Positions 16,833 to 24,852 of a stretch of DNA of 64,000 nucleotides are shown here, piece by piece. Source of the stretch: Firm-13 sp037143795. Its GTDB lineage: Bacteria; Bacillota; Clostridia; Saccharofermentanales; Saccharofermentanaceae. The notes under the pieces were generated by a model. That model had not been told where the DNA came from. It did not search any database and saw only the letters and a list, made by a program, of their open reading frames with translations. Position 1 is the first letter of the stretch. Every line of letters starts with the position of its first letter. The DNA is taken from contig JBAWXZ010000001.1 of the NCBI GenBank assembly GCA_037143795.1, forward strand, positions 310,001 through 374,000. Reading direction: 5' to 3'. Made by a program: the position numbers and the translations under genes.

Positions 16833-16861
16833 ATGATAAACGTTTGGGACGGATATGTCAA
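16833..16861 (-). promoter_or_regulatory. Promoter of the infC operon
   Basis: TTGACA (16856-16861), a 17-base spacer and TATCAT (16833-16838) on the minus strand: a near-consensus housekeeping promoter. The palindromic element starts two bases upstream of the -35. Confidence 0.85.
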
Positions 16862-16863
16862 CG

Positions 16864-16938
16864 GGGAATGGAGATTTCTTTTCCGCTCTCTTGGACTAAC
16901 GTCCGGCGAAAGTCGCGGAGAAAGATATCTCCATTCCC
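16864..16938. repeat. Palindromic element, unit 1 (three-way junction)
   Basis: GGGAATGGAGAT (16864-16875) and ATCTCCATTCCC (16927-16938) are exact inverted copies. The helix continues inward through TTCTTTTCCGC/GCGGAGAAAGA and opens into two small hairpins, GGAC-TAAC-GTCC (16893-16904) and GCGA-AAG-TCGC (16906-16916). On the plus strand the outer stem is followed by TTTTT. The unit has a shorter relative at 16972-17014. It lies between divergent promoters and is not convincingly coding in any frame. Confidence 0.75.
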
Positions 16939-16944
16939 TTTTTG

Positions 16945-16962
16945 GGGGAGCTCTCGCTCCCC
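16945..16962. repeat. GC-rich hairpin between the two palindromic units
   Basis: GGGGAGC-TCTC-GCTCCCC is a perfect seven-base stem with a four-base loop. It separates the two related units and completes a block of about 150 bases that is almost entirely foldable. Confidence 0.7.
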
Positions 16963-16971
16963 GAGGAAGTA

Positions 16972-17014
16972 TTTCCGGCTCTTTTGGACCTAAGTCCGGC
17001 GAACGGCGCGGAAA
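16972..17014. repeat. Palindromic element, unit 2 (related to unit 1)
   Basis: TTTCCG/CGGAAA closes a stem around GGAC-CTAA-GTCC (16986-16997) and a GCG/CGC hairpin. The sequence TTGGAC-(4)-GTCCGGCGAA is shared with unit 1 in the same orientation. Loop bases differ while the stems are kept, as expected if structure is under selection. Confidence 0.7.
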
Positions 17015-17030
17015 AGACATTTGCTTTTTC

Positions 17031-17041
17031 TGTGATATAAT
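17031..17041 (+). promoter_or_regulatory. Extended -10 promoter of the aminotransferase gene
   Basis: TGTGATATAAT combines the extended -10 TGTGn with a perfect TATAAT at 17036-17041; no good -35 is present, as is usual for such promoters. The predicted leader is about 45 bases, with the SD AAGGAG before ATG 17093. Confidence 0.65.
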
Positions 17042-17092
17042 TATTTCAATTCACTTTCAATTCCAATTTCATTCGACTAAGGAGAACGCTAT

Positions 17093-18265
17093 ATGATTTC
17101 GAAGCGCATTGCTGAAAAAATGATCACCGGATCCATGATACGAAAAATGTTTGAAGAAGGCAACCGGCTCAAGGCTATTTACGGCGCGGATAATGTTTTT
17201 GATTTTTCCATAGGGAATCCTGATCTGGAGCCGCCGCAGGAAGTGATCGATGCAATATCAGCATATGCGGCTTCCGATATTCTTGGCAAGCATGCCTATA
17301 TGAGCAACAGCGGCTATCTTTCCACAAGAAAGGTGGTTGCTGATAAGCTGACCCGTTCCGGTTCCGTTGCAGTTGAAGCCGATGGAATCTGTATGACCGT
17401 CGGCGCCGCCGGTGCTATGAACGCTGTTTTACATGCGATTCTCGATCCGGGTGATGAAGTCATCGTATTGGCGCCGTTTTTCATGGAATACATGTCATAT
17501 ATTGACAATCATCAGGGAGTTACGGTAATTGTTCCGACAATTCACGACACATTCATGCCGGATCCTGAAAAAATCCAGGCGGCCATTACATCAAAAACAA
17601 AGGCGATCATTATCAATTCCCCCAACAATCCAAGCGGCGTCATTTATCCTGCGTCAGTCCTTGACCGGATTAACGCTTGTCTTCTTGCTGCTGATCATCT
17701 GATTCATGTGATTTCAGATGAGCCGTATATTGACCTGGTTTATGACGGAGCGACTGCCCCCTGTTCACTGGATCATTTTGACAATCTGATCATCTGCTAT
17801 TCATGGAGCAAATCCCTGTCGCTTCCGGGCGAACGTATCGGATATTCGGCAGTCAGCCCGAAGCACGCTGATTATGAACAGCTCTGCCCTGCTGTCATCT
17901 TATGCAACCGAATTCTCGGCAGCGTAAATGCGCCGGCTTTTTTCCAGAAAATTATCGAACAGACGATAGATGCGAGGGCGGATATAGCAAACTATGAACA
18001 TCGAAGGAATCTTTTGTATGACATTGTCACCGGTGCCGGTTTCTCATGTACAAAGCCTGCCGGTGCACTTTACCTGTTTGTCAGGTCACCTGTCGATGAT
18101 ATGGAGTTTGCCGCACAATGCGCCAAACACAACCTTCTGATCGTTCCCGGGTCCGCATTTAAATGTCCGGGTTATTTCAGACTGGCTTTTTGTGTGTCGG
18201 AAAGCACCATTCTCGGATCGCAGAAAGCTTTCACAGACGTTGCCAAGGAATATATGCTTATTTGA
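17093..18265 (+). CDS. PLP-dependent aminotransferase, class I/II (AspC-like)
   Basis: A 390-residue fold-type I aminotransferase. FSIGNPDLEPP is the N-terminal substrate motif, INSPNNPSGVIYP holds the PLP-contacting asparagine, ISDEPYIDLVYDG has the aspartate and tyrosine, SWSKSLSLPGERIGYSA has the Schiff-base lysine, and the substrate-carboxylate arginine is in YFRLAFCVS. It probably transaminates aspartate or another amino acid with 2-oxoglutarate; the exact donor is uncertain. It is transcribed alone and divergently from infC from an extended -10 promoter. It converges with thiN, 14 bases away, and I see no clear terminator between them. Confidence 0.9.
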   Translation: MISKRIAEKMITGSMIRKMFEEGNRLKAIYGADNVFDFSIGNPDLEPPQEVIDAISAYAASDILGKHAYMSNSGYLSTRKVVADKLTRSGSVAVEADGICMTVGAAGAMNAVLHAILDPGDEVIVLAPFFMEYMSYIDNHQGVTVIVPTIHDTFMPDPEKIQAAITSKTKAIIINSPNNPSGVIYPASVLDRINACLLAADHLIHVISDEPYIDLVYDGATAPCSLDHFDNLIICYSWSKSLSLPGERIGYSAVSPKHADYEQLCPAVILCNRILGSVNAPAFFQKIIEQTIDARADIANYEHRRNLLYDIVTGAGFSCTKPAGALYLFVRSPVDDMEFAAQCAKHNLLIVPGSAFKCPGYFRLAFCVSESTILGSQKAFTDVAKEYMLI

Positions 18266-18279
18266 TTATATAATTCGGT

Positions 18280-18948
18280 TTACACAGCCGGAGTCACAAT
18301 AGCCATCATAACGCCCTCTTTGAAATCGACACCGATTTCGGGGGCGTTTTTCTCTGCGCGGTTACTTACGGAAAAGGAACTTCCCGGCAGAAGTGTCTTG
18401 TTAATCAGCGGATAATGAAGGCCAACCGTATTAACCCCCTTTGCTTCGGTAAACAAAGGCAAAAGGGAAACAACCAGATCCCTTCTCTCCCTTTGTGTTT
18501 TCCACCTGGCAAAGTCAAGTCGGAAACTCGTTGGTCCCATTAATGGATATACCCACGACAATCCGTCTGTCATGATCAGTTGATAGCCTTCCCTTACGAG
18601 CTGTCCCGCCAGCATAAGATTGGAAAGTACATGGTCAGGGCGCCCGGAAAGCGAGCAGATTAGAAGGATTGGCTGATTCGGAGGGATTTCCCTCAGACAG
18701 AGTTCTGAATCCGTCATATCCTTTTCAACAGGATATACCTCCAGGGGGACACGCAGTTCACGAATCCATGCCAGTGTATCCTTGTCTATGGAATCAAGAT
18801 CCCCGATCAGTTTATCCGGAATAATTCCCATCTGCTTTGCGTGAAATGCGCCGCTGTCAGCGCAGATAATCTTATCACTGTAACTAATTTCCCTTTTTAA
18901 CGCCTCATAATGAAGGTTCGGACCCCCTGTTATTATTACCCAGCGCAT
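18280..18948 (-). CDS. thiN: Thiamine diphosphokinase
   Basis: A 222-residue protein of the ThiN/TPK family, which pyrophosphorylates thiamine to thiamine diphosphate. Seen motifs are IITGGPNLHY at the N-terminus, CADSGAFHAKQMGIIPDKLIGDLDS and the acidic VEKDMTDSELCLREI, followed by the SGRPDHVLSNL nucleotide loop. The C-terminal beta domain binds thiamine. It overlaps the end of rpe by 13 bases and is last in the long pyrH-to-thiN cluster. This prpC-prkC-rsgA-rpe-thiN order is conserved across Firmicutes. Thiamine diphosphate is the cofactor of dxs, whose pathway (dxr, ispG, ispH) is also here. Confidence 0.93.
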   Translation of the reverse strand: MRWVIITGGPNLHYEALKREISYSDKIICADSGAFHAKQMGIIPDKLIGDLDSIDKDTLAWIRELRVPLEVYPVEKDMTDSELCLREIPPNQPILLICSLSGRPDHVLSNLMLAGQLVREGYQLIMTDGLSWVYPLMGPTSFRLDFARWKTQRERRDLVVSLLPLFTEAKGVNTVGLHYPLINKTLLPGSSFSVSNRAEKNAPEIGVDFKEGVMMAIVTPAV

Positions 18949-19601
18949 TCCTTCATCCTCCTGATTGCTTCGGCCGGATCTTTATCTCCAAATACAGCGT
19001 TCCCTGCAACGAGAAGTGTTGCACCTGCCTCCCTTGCCGAATGTGCGGTATTATCTGCAATCCCGCCGTCAACAGAAAGAAGGGCGTCAGAACCAATGGC
19101 ATCAAGCGCTTTCCTTACCGTACTAATCCGGTCAAGTGCTGCAGTCAGAAAACTCTGTCCGCCGAAACCCGGATATACGGACATGATAAGGACAAGATCA
19201 AGATCAGAAAGAAACGGCAAAATAGTCTGAATGTCAGTATCCGGATGGATAGAAATTCCAGCTTTCCTGCCTGATGCATGAATGCGGCGGATAACATCGG
19301 CAGGATCATCAACTGTTTCCACATGAAAAGTGATTATATCAGAACCGGCTGCAGCAAATGACTCAAGAAAATCCAATGGATTGGTAATCATCAGATGTAC
19401 ATCAAAAATCAGATTCGTGTTCGGTCTGATCGACTTGATGATTGGAATGCCAAATGAAATATTCGGAACATAATGTCCGTCCATTACATCAATATGCAGG
19501 AAATCCGCTTCGCTCTCCACTCTTTTTATATCATCCATAAGATGCCCGAAATCGGCTGACAATATCGATGGTGCTACCTTTACCATTTTACTTTTTTCCA
19601 T
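18936..19601 (-). CDS. rpe: Ribulose-phosphate 3-epimerase
   Basis: A 221-residue TIM barrel. VAPSILSADFGHL at the N-terminus, FLHIDVMDGHYVPNISFG with the metal-binding histidine and catalytic aspartate, FDVHLMI, MSVYPGFGGQSF and LSVDGGI at the phosphate site are all present. It interconverts ribulose 5-phosphate and xylulose 5-phosphate in the pentose phosphate pathway. The ATG at 19601 with AGGAGAG is preferred; an upstream ATG would overlap rsgA and lacks a good SD. The gap from rsgA is 10 bases, and its 3 prime end overlaps thiN. Confidence 0.96.
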   Translation of the reverse strand: MEKSKMVKVAPSILSADFGHLMDDIKRVESEADFLHIDVMDGHYVPNISFGIPIIKSIRPNTNLIFDVHLMITNPLDFLESFAAAGSDIITFHVETVDDPADVIRRIHASGRKAGISIHPDTDIQTILPFLSDLDLVLIMSVYPGFGGQSFLTAALDRISTVRKALDAIGSDALLSVDGGIADNTAHSAREAGATLLVAGNAVFGDKDPAEAIRRMKECAG

Positions 19602-19611
19602 TTGCTCTCTC

Positions 19612-20511
19612 CTATCTCTTTGTTGCATATATTTTATTTTTTATTAGTATTGATACAAATTCCCTGTAACGCAGGAGCCTGTCCGGATCCATCTGCGCTT
19701 CATCAATGGCGCATCCAAGTTCTCCGATATGCCGGCAGTCCTGAAATTTGCATTTACCGGCGATTTTTTTGAGTTCCGGATATCCATACTGCACATCATC
19801 TGCTTCAAGGCCTATTTCCGTCAGTTCCAGTGTGGAAAATCCCGGTGTATCCATCAGGTATCCGTCTTCTACAGGAAAGAGCTCCACATGACGCGTCGTA
19901 TGCTTACCCCGGTGAAGCCGCTCGCTGACAGCTCCGACTTTCATACTTGTATTGCCTGTAAGGATGTTGCAGATCGTTGATTTCCCGACCCCTGACTGCC
20001 CTGCGAACCCCACGGTATTCCCGTGGAAAAGCGGCCTGATGAACGCATAGTCCAGCGGCTGGTCAAGCGCAGATGTAAATACTTCAAATCCTGCACCCTG
20101 ATAGATCGTACGGATACGGTCGACTTCATTGGCATCGAGGTCGGTCTTTGTCAGCCAAATGACAGGCTTGATTTCCTGTTTTTCACAAAGGATCAGAAGC
20201 TTGTCGAGAAGCCGGAAATCAGGCTGCGGCTCGATGGGGGAAAATGTCAATATCAGGATATCAACGTTTGCAACCGACGGCCGAATCAGAAGATTCTTCC
20301 TGGGAAGGATCCTACAGATCATATAGGGGGTATCCGGATCACCGGACGGCTCAACTTCGACATGGTCGCCGATTGTAGGCGTAATTTTGTCCTTGCGAAA
20401 AATTCCGCGCGGCTTGGCAAGTACAACAGCTTCCCCTGAGAGATGAATCTCATAGGAACCGCCGACTCCCTTCACGATCGTACCGGACTGCACAGGAACG
20501 GACTCTGTCAT
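19612..20511 (-). CDS. rsgA: Ribosome small-subunit-dependent GTPase RsgA
   Basis: A 299-residue circularly permuted GTPase. An N-terminal OB fold (residues 1-75) is followed by G4 (WLTKTDLD), then G1 (GQSGVGKST) and G3 (DTPGFS), the permuted order typical of RsgA. The C-terminal zinc motif has CKFQDCRHIGELGC. It checks late 30S maturation. The ATG overlaps the stop of the kinase gene as ATGA, so the two are coupled. Linkage of RsgA to a PASTA kinase is common in Firmicutes. Confidence 0.96.
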   Translation of the reverse strand: MTESVPVQSGTIVKGVGGSYEIHLSGEAVVLAKPRGIFRKDKITPTIGDHVEVEPSGDPDTPYMICRILPRKNLLIRPSVANVDILILTFSPIEPQPDFRLLDKLLILCEKQEIKPVIWLTKTDLDANEVDRIRTIYQGAGFEVFTSALDQPLDYAFIRPLFHGNTVGFAGQSGVGKSTICNILTGNTSMKVGAVSERLHRGKHTTRHVELFPVEDGYLMDTPGFSTLELTEIGLEADDVQYGYPELKKIAGKCKFQDCRHIGELGCAIDEAQMDPDRLLRYREFVSILIKNKIYATKR

Positions 20512-23063
20512 AACAGCGTCACCGGCAGGGATGAGAATTCTGTGCCGGGCGAGCCCGGTGATGGATTACAGGTACCGGTCAGCGTCCTGCGGATCCCGGG
20601 CACTGCTGTCCGGGTCAGGTCCGACAGGAATGTGACAGTAAAGACCGGGACTACCGCAGCATCGGCAAATGGCGCTGCCGGAACCTTTGTCGGTAACAGC
20701 GGAGGCGCCGGAGTCTCCGAAGGCGTCAGAAACGGTGTCGGGGATATAGTAATTGCCGGCGTCGATGCGGTCGTTACTGAAGATGCCGGTGACGGCGACG
20801 TCTGCTCAAAGAGTGCGACCAGGGTAAAGTTATACGCCGGCATTTTGAATGATATCGTTGGTCCGGAGTTAATAGATAGATCATTTTGCAGGGCCTCATC
20901 CGTCCATTTGACAAATGTGTATCCCGGCTCTGCCTGTGCAACGACAGTAATTGTATCATTTGCTGCGTACTGTCCGTCAGGGTTGCCTAATATTTTACCC
21001 GCCTTTTTGTCGGGTGAGACTTTGACCGTCAGCTGATACGTTACTGGCGTCGGTGTCGCATTGGGCGTAAAGACCGGAGTCAGTGTTACGTTTCTTGAAG
21101 GCATGTTGAATGTGATGCTCGTACCGTTGAACGTAGCCCCGGTATCATCTACCCAGTTCTGGAATGTATATCCGTCATTGGCGGTAGCGATTACGGTTAC
21201 CGGTTTACCTTCCAGATACGGGCCGCCGCCTACAGCGACTCCGCCGTTCGCCCCAGCAATCGTAAGAATATACGTTGCCGGCGTCGGGGTTGGTGTCGGT
21301 GTCGGTGTCGGGGTAATTTGAAATTTGTAATTCAGGAAATCTTCATATGTTCCCACAAACAGCGTTATCGCTGATTTGGGACTGACAGGTGTGTCTTTAG
21401 CCGGATCTGAATAAAGGACAATCTGCTGATCCTCGGGAAGGGCCATTGCTCCCGGGTTCACCTGTACCGTGCCAAGGATCAGGTCTGAATCGGCAAGGGT
21501 CTGTTTGGCTTTTGTGACGGTAACGCCGCTTAACTCGGGTACTGTGACGGTTGATACACCAGCACTGATGATGATAGCAACCTCGCTGTCTTTTTTAACA
21601 GGGGATCCCGCCGGCGGGTTTGTACCGATGACCTTCCCCTTCTCAATAGTACTGCTTGGTTCATTCTGTGTCGTAAATGTCAGACCAAGCTTCAGGAGTT
21701 CAGTCTGGACGGTAGCAGGGTCTGATCCGCTGTATTCACCCAAAATAATGGAGTCAGGTGCAACAGCAACTTTTAGTTCGAGCGTGTGCAGTCCGTTATC
21801 GGGCTTGATTTCAACGCCAGCCTCGATACTCTGCCAGAAAACAATTCCGTCTGCATAGTCCGATGTCACTTCTTTAGTGACGATATATTCCGTGAATTTC
21901 TGCTTTTCAAAACTCGTTATAACCTCGGCAATGGGGGTTCCAACGTAATTCTCAACTTTAAACGCAGCACTTGAAGTACTGGAAAGGTTGCCGAAAATAA
22001 CCTTGGAAACAAGGAATACGGTACTTAAAAGGATTCCAAGAATAACGGTAACCAAAAGAATGACCAGTACGTTGTCTTTGGTTCTGGATCTTCTTCTCTT
22101 TTCAATGGAATGTTCAATGTCCCTTAGTTTTCCGTAATTCGGATCATGGCGCATTGCCTGCATCTGATTGGTTGCTGAATCAAGCATATCGGATTTGACT
22201 AGGATGCCGTATGCCCCGTTGGGATCTACCATGAGGGCGTCGAGTTCCGTAACCATTTCATGAATCGTCGGATATCGGAAATCAACGGACTTCTGCATAG
22301 CCTTCTGGATAATTGCATCCAGACCGGCCGGAATGCCCGGGACAAAGCCGGATGCCAGCGGCGGCGGTTCCTGAAGATGTTTGATTGCGATGGCGACGGA
22401 AGTATCCCCGTCAAAAGGAACACGGCCGGTCACCATTTCGAAAAGAAGGACACCAAGTGAATATATATCCGTACTGGGCCCTACCATAGATCCCCTTGCC
22501 TGTTCAGGCGAGAAATAATGGACAGATCCCAGGGCTCCGCCGGAAGTAAGTGTGATTGTATTGCTTGTTGCCGCGCGTGCAATGCCGAAATCCGTAACCT
22601 TGGCAATCCTGTCCTTGGTAATCAGGATATTGTGGGGCTTGATGTCACGATGAACGATACCGTTCTGATGTGCATTGTCCAGAGCCATGCCGACTTGAAT
22701 CGCAATCGGAACAGCAACACGCCAATCGAGGTGGCCGTTCTGTGTGATGAGCTCCTTAGCAGTAATACCATCAACATATTCCTGCACCATGTACCGGAAC
22801 TCGCCTTCCTGGCCGACGCCAAGGACACGGACGATATTCGGATGGGAAAGCGAGGAAGCAGCCTTTGCTTCCGTATCAAAACGCTTGATGAATTCTTCAT
22901 CCGCTGTAAATTCAGGCTTAAGAATCTTAATCGCAACATGTATTCCGGATGACATATCGGTTGCCAGGTAGACATTGGCCATTCCGCCGCTGCCTATAAG
23001 GCGGGATATACGATAACGTCCTCCCAGAATCATTCCTTCCGGTCCCTGATTCGAAATACTCAT
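20508..23063 (-). CDS. prkC: PASTA-domain Ser/Thr kinase with extra InlB-like repeats
   Basis: An 851-residue membrane kinase. The kinase domain (about 15-280) has the G-loop LIGSGGMANVYLA, the VAIKIL lysine, the HRDIKPHNIL catalytic loop and DFGIARA. One membrane helix is near 333-356. Outside the cell come three PASTA-like domains (about 370-580), which in relatives sense muropeptides or lipid II, then a PT repeat linker, two modules of the divergent InlB B-repeat type (YTFQNWVDDTG; YTFVKWTDEA) at about 597-755, and a Pro/Ser/Thr-rich tail. The InlB-like extension is unusual for PrkC. The start overlaps the prpC stop as ATGA. The last 45 residues look less typical and deserve a frameshift check. 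Confidence 0.93.
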   Translation of the reverse strand: MSISNQGPEGMILGGRYRISRLIGSGGMANVYLATDMSSGIHVAIKILKPEFTADEEFIKRFDTEAKAASSLSHPNIVRVLGVGQEGEFRYMVQEYVDGITAKELITQNGHLDWRVAVPIAIQVGMALDNAHQNGIVHRDIKPHNILITKDRIAKVTDFGIARAATSNTITLTSGGALGSVHYFSPEQARGSMVGPSTDIYSLGVLLFEMVTGRVPFDGDTSVAIAIKHLQEPPPLASGFVPGIPAGLDAIIQKAMQKSVDFRYPTIHEMVTELDALMVDPNGAYGILVKSDMLDSATNQMQAMRHDPNYGKLRDIEHSIEKRRRSRTKDNVLVILLVTVILGILLSTVFLVSKVIFGNLSSTSSAAFKVENYVGTPIAEVITSFEKQKFTEYIVTKEVTSDYADGIVFWQSIEAGVEIKPDNGLHTLELKVAVAPDSIILGEYSGSDPATVQTELLKLGLTFTTQNEPSSTIEKGKVIGTNPPAGSPVKKDSEVAIIISAGVSTVTVPELSGVTVTKAKQTLADSDLILGTVQVNPGAMALPEDQQIVLYSDPAKDTPVSPKSAITLFVGTYEDFLNYKFQITPTPTPTPTPTPATYILTIAGANGGVAVGGGPYLEGKPVTVIATANDGYTFQNWVDDTGATFNGTSITFNMPSRNVTLTPVFTPNATPTPVTYQLTVKVSPDKKAGKILGNPDGQYAANDTITVVAQAEPGYTFVKWTDEALQNDLSINSGPTISFKMPAYNFTLVALFEQTSPSPASSVTTASTPAITISPTPFLTPSETPAPPLLPTKVPAAPFADAAVVPVFTVTFLSDLTRTAVPGIRRTLTGTCNPSPGSPGTEFSSLPVTLL
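21279..21314 (-). repeat. Short tandem repeat encoding a Pro-Thr linker in PrkC
   Basis: Six-base GGTGTC-like units encode alternating Pro-Thr between the PASTA and InlB-like parts. A similar linker occurs in the NlpC/P60 protein at 45554-45594. Such tracts can change length by slippage in multiples of two residues. Confidence 0.7.
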
Positions 23064-23815
23064 ACATTCTCCTTGCTTTTGTCTCTGTCGCAATGGATCA
23101 AAATCACAGTCACATTGTCTTTGCCGCCCATACGGTTGGCCGCACTGACAAGCTGGGCCGCACAGGCATCCAGATCTTTATGCCGTCGCATAATGCTCCG
23201 GATTTCCGTCTCCTCCACGTAGCCATACAGCCCGTCCGTGCACATGAGGATAAGATCCCCTTCAGAAATATCAAATGAATATGTGTCCGGAGACATATAT
23301 TCATTAACTCCAAGTGACTTAAGAAGTACATGGCGCTTCGGGTGCGTCAAAGCCTCTTCCTGTGTAATCGAACCGGAATCTACCAGTTCCTGAACCAGCG
23401 TATGATCTACAGTAAGCCGGTCGAGTGTTGATCCGTGCATTAGATACACACGGCAGTCGCCGATATGCGATACATAAAGCCTCCAGTCACGCAGTACTGC
23501 AATCGTAAGTGTTGTCCCCATTCCCTGGAATTCCTTGTTGTCCAGTGACTCAAGATAGACTCTCACATTGGCTTTTTCGATTATCAGATGCAGGACATCT
23601 TCAATTTCCATTTTATTTTTGGCAGTTTCCAATTCGCGGGGCAAGGCGGAAAGAACATATTCCACAGCAGTACGGCTTGCCAGCTCACCGACGGCATGGC
23701 CGCCCATCCCGTCAGCAATGACAAATACCGTATCCTGTCCGACATTCAGAACTGCCCGGAAATCCTCGTTATTCTTTCGAACGGTTCCCGTATCCGTGGC
23801 ACTGGCATATCTCAT
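23060..23815 (-). CDS. prpC: PP2C-type Ser/Thr phosphatase
   Basis: A 251-residue PPM phosphatase: RYASATDTGTVRKNNED, VFVIADGMGGHAVGE and the C-terminal RMGGKDNVTVILIHCD with the metal-binding aspartates, plus MCTDGLYGYV. It reverses phosphorylation by the PASTA kinase encoded next, with which it shares an ATGA overlap. Its own start overlaps the rlmN stop in the same way. The conserved kinase-phosphatase pair controls cell-wall synthesis, translation and dormancy exit in Firmicutes. Confidence 0.95.
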   Translation of the reverse strand: MRYASATDTGTVRKNNEDFRAVLNVGQDTVFVIADGMGGHAVGELASRTAVEYVLSALPRELETAKNKMEIEDVLHLIIEKANVRVYLESLDNKEFQGMGTTLTIAVLRDWRLYVSHIGDCRVYLMHGSTLDRLTVDHTLVQELVDSGSITQEEALTHPKRHVLLKSLGVNEYMSPDTYSFDISEGDLILMCTDGLYGYVEETEIRSIMRRHKDLDACAAQLVSAANRMGGKDNVTVILIHCDRDKSKENV

Positions 23816-24852
23816 TTCTGCTCACTTTCCTGCATTCCTCTGCGCAGCTGCCCGCAGGCGGCCATGATATCTGTTCCCATTTCTCTGCGAAGAGTGACTG
23901 TCATTCCCATCTGCTCAAGCATTTGCTGGAAAAGCCGTACATGTTCAGGCGAACTTCTCTTATATGGGCTTCCTTCGAACTCATTGGCAGCTATCAGATT
24001 GATGTGGCAGTGTATTCCGCGCAGCGCGCCCGCCAGATCGCGTGCATCCTGTATCGAATCATTAATCCCATGAAAAAGAGAATATTCAAACGTTATTCTT
24101 CTCCCTGTCCGGTTCACATATTGGCGGCAGGCATCCAGCAGCGTATCAAGGTCATATTGTTTGGCAACCGGCATCATGCTTCTTCTGAGAATATCCCGTG
24201 AAGCATGCAGTGATACGGATAGATTGACCTGCAGATTAATACTTATAAATTCTATCATTTGAGGCACAATACCGCAAGTTGAGACTGTAATATGGCGAGC
24301 ACCGAGATTGAGTCCTTCAGGGTCGTTTGCAGCCCTCAGGAACCCCATCAGATTATCATAGTTATCAAACGGTTCACCGATACCCATCACAACTACGCTG
24401 TGGATTCGATCGCCGATAATATCCGAGACAACAGTTATCTGTCCAAGCATTTCACCGGATGTCAAATCCCGGCCGAATCCGGCATGTGCGGAAGCACAGA
24501 ATGCACAGCCCATCCGGCAGCCTGCCTGTGATGAAATACAAAGGGAATATCCTGTCTTATATTTCATAAGAACCGTCTCAACACGATGGCCGTCATGAAG
24601 CTGAAAAATGAATTTTTTGGTACCGTCAACCGAAGATGTCAATTCTTTTTCAAGGATAAGGCCCTGCAGGATATAGTCTTCTGAAAGTGCCGTGCGAATT
24701 GAATCAGGAATATTTTTCATACGGGAGGTATCCTGTATACCCTTGACAAACCATTGATAAATCTGCGCAGCACGATAACGGGGGAAACCTCTTTCCTTAA
24801 CCCAGGTTATCCAGTCCTCAAGGGAAAGATCAAAAACAAAGCGTTTGTCCAT
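23812..24852 (-). CDS. rlmN: Dual-specificity 23S rRNA/tRNA adenine-C2 methyltransferase
   Basis: A 346-residue radical SAM enzyme that methylates A2503 of 23S rRNA and A37 of some tRNAs. The CxxxCxxC cluster motif is in CRMGCAFC; FEYSLFHGINDS and the conserved C-terminal cysteine region AACGQLR are visible. The start at 24852 overlaps the rsmB stop as TAATG; the longer frame (to 24894) would run into rsmB. It is part of a run of RNA-modifying genes (rsmB, rlmN) in the main cluster. Confidence 0.95.
   Translation of the reverse strand: MDKRFVFDLSLEDWITWVKERGFPRYRAAQIYQWFVKGIQDTSRMKNIPDSIRTALSEDYILQGLILEKELTSSVDGTKKFIFQLHDGHRVETVLMKYKTGYSLCISSQAGCRMGCAFCASAHAGFGRDLTSGEMLGQITVVSDIIGDRIHSVVVMGIGEPFDNYDNLMGFLRAANDPEGLNLGARHITVSTCGIVPQMIEFISINLQVNLSVSLHASRDILRRSMMPVAKQYDLDTLLDACRQYVNRTGRRITFEYSLFHGINDSIQDARDLAGALRGIHCHINLIAANEFEGSPYKRSSPEHVRLFQQMLEQMGMTVTLRREMGTDIMAACGQLRRGMQESEQK

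Noticed and set aside
16820..17096. Open frames on both strands across the palindromic block
   Set aside because: The peptides are Arg/Pro/Ser-rich by-products of the stems, overlap the infC promoter and lack an SD and family resemblance.
21279..21314. CRISPR-like or minisatellite array
   Set aside because: The repeats are six-base coding units for a Pro-Thr linker without spacers. The same applies to 45554-45594 and the 24-base units at 46666-46737.
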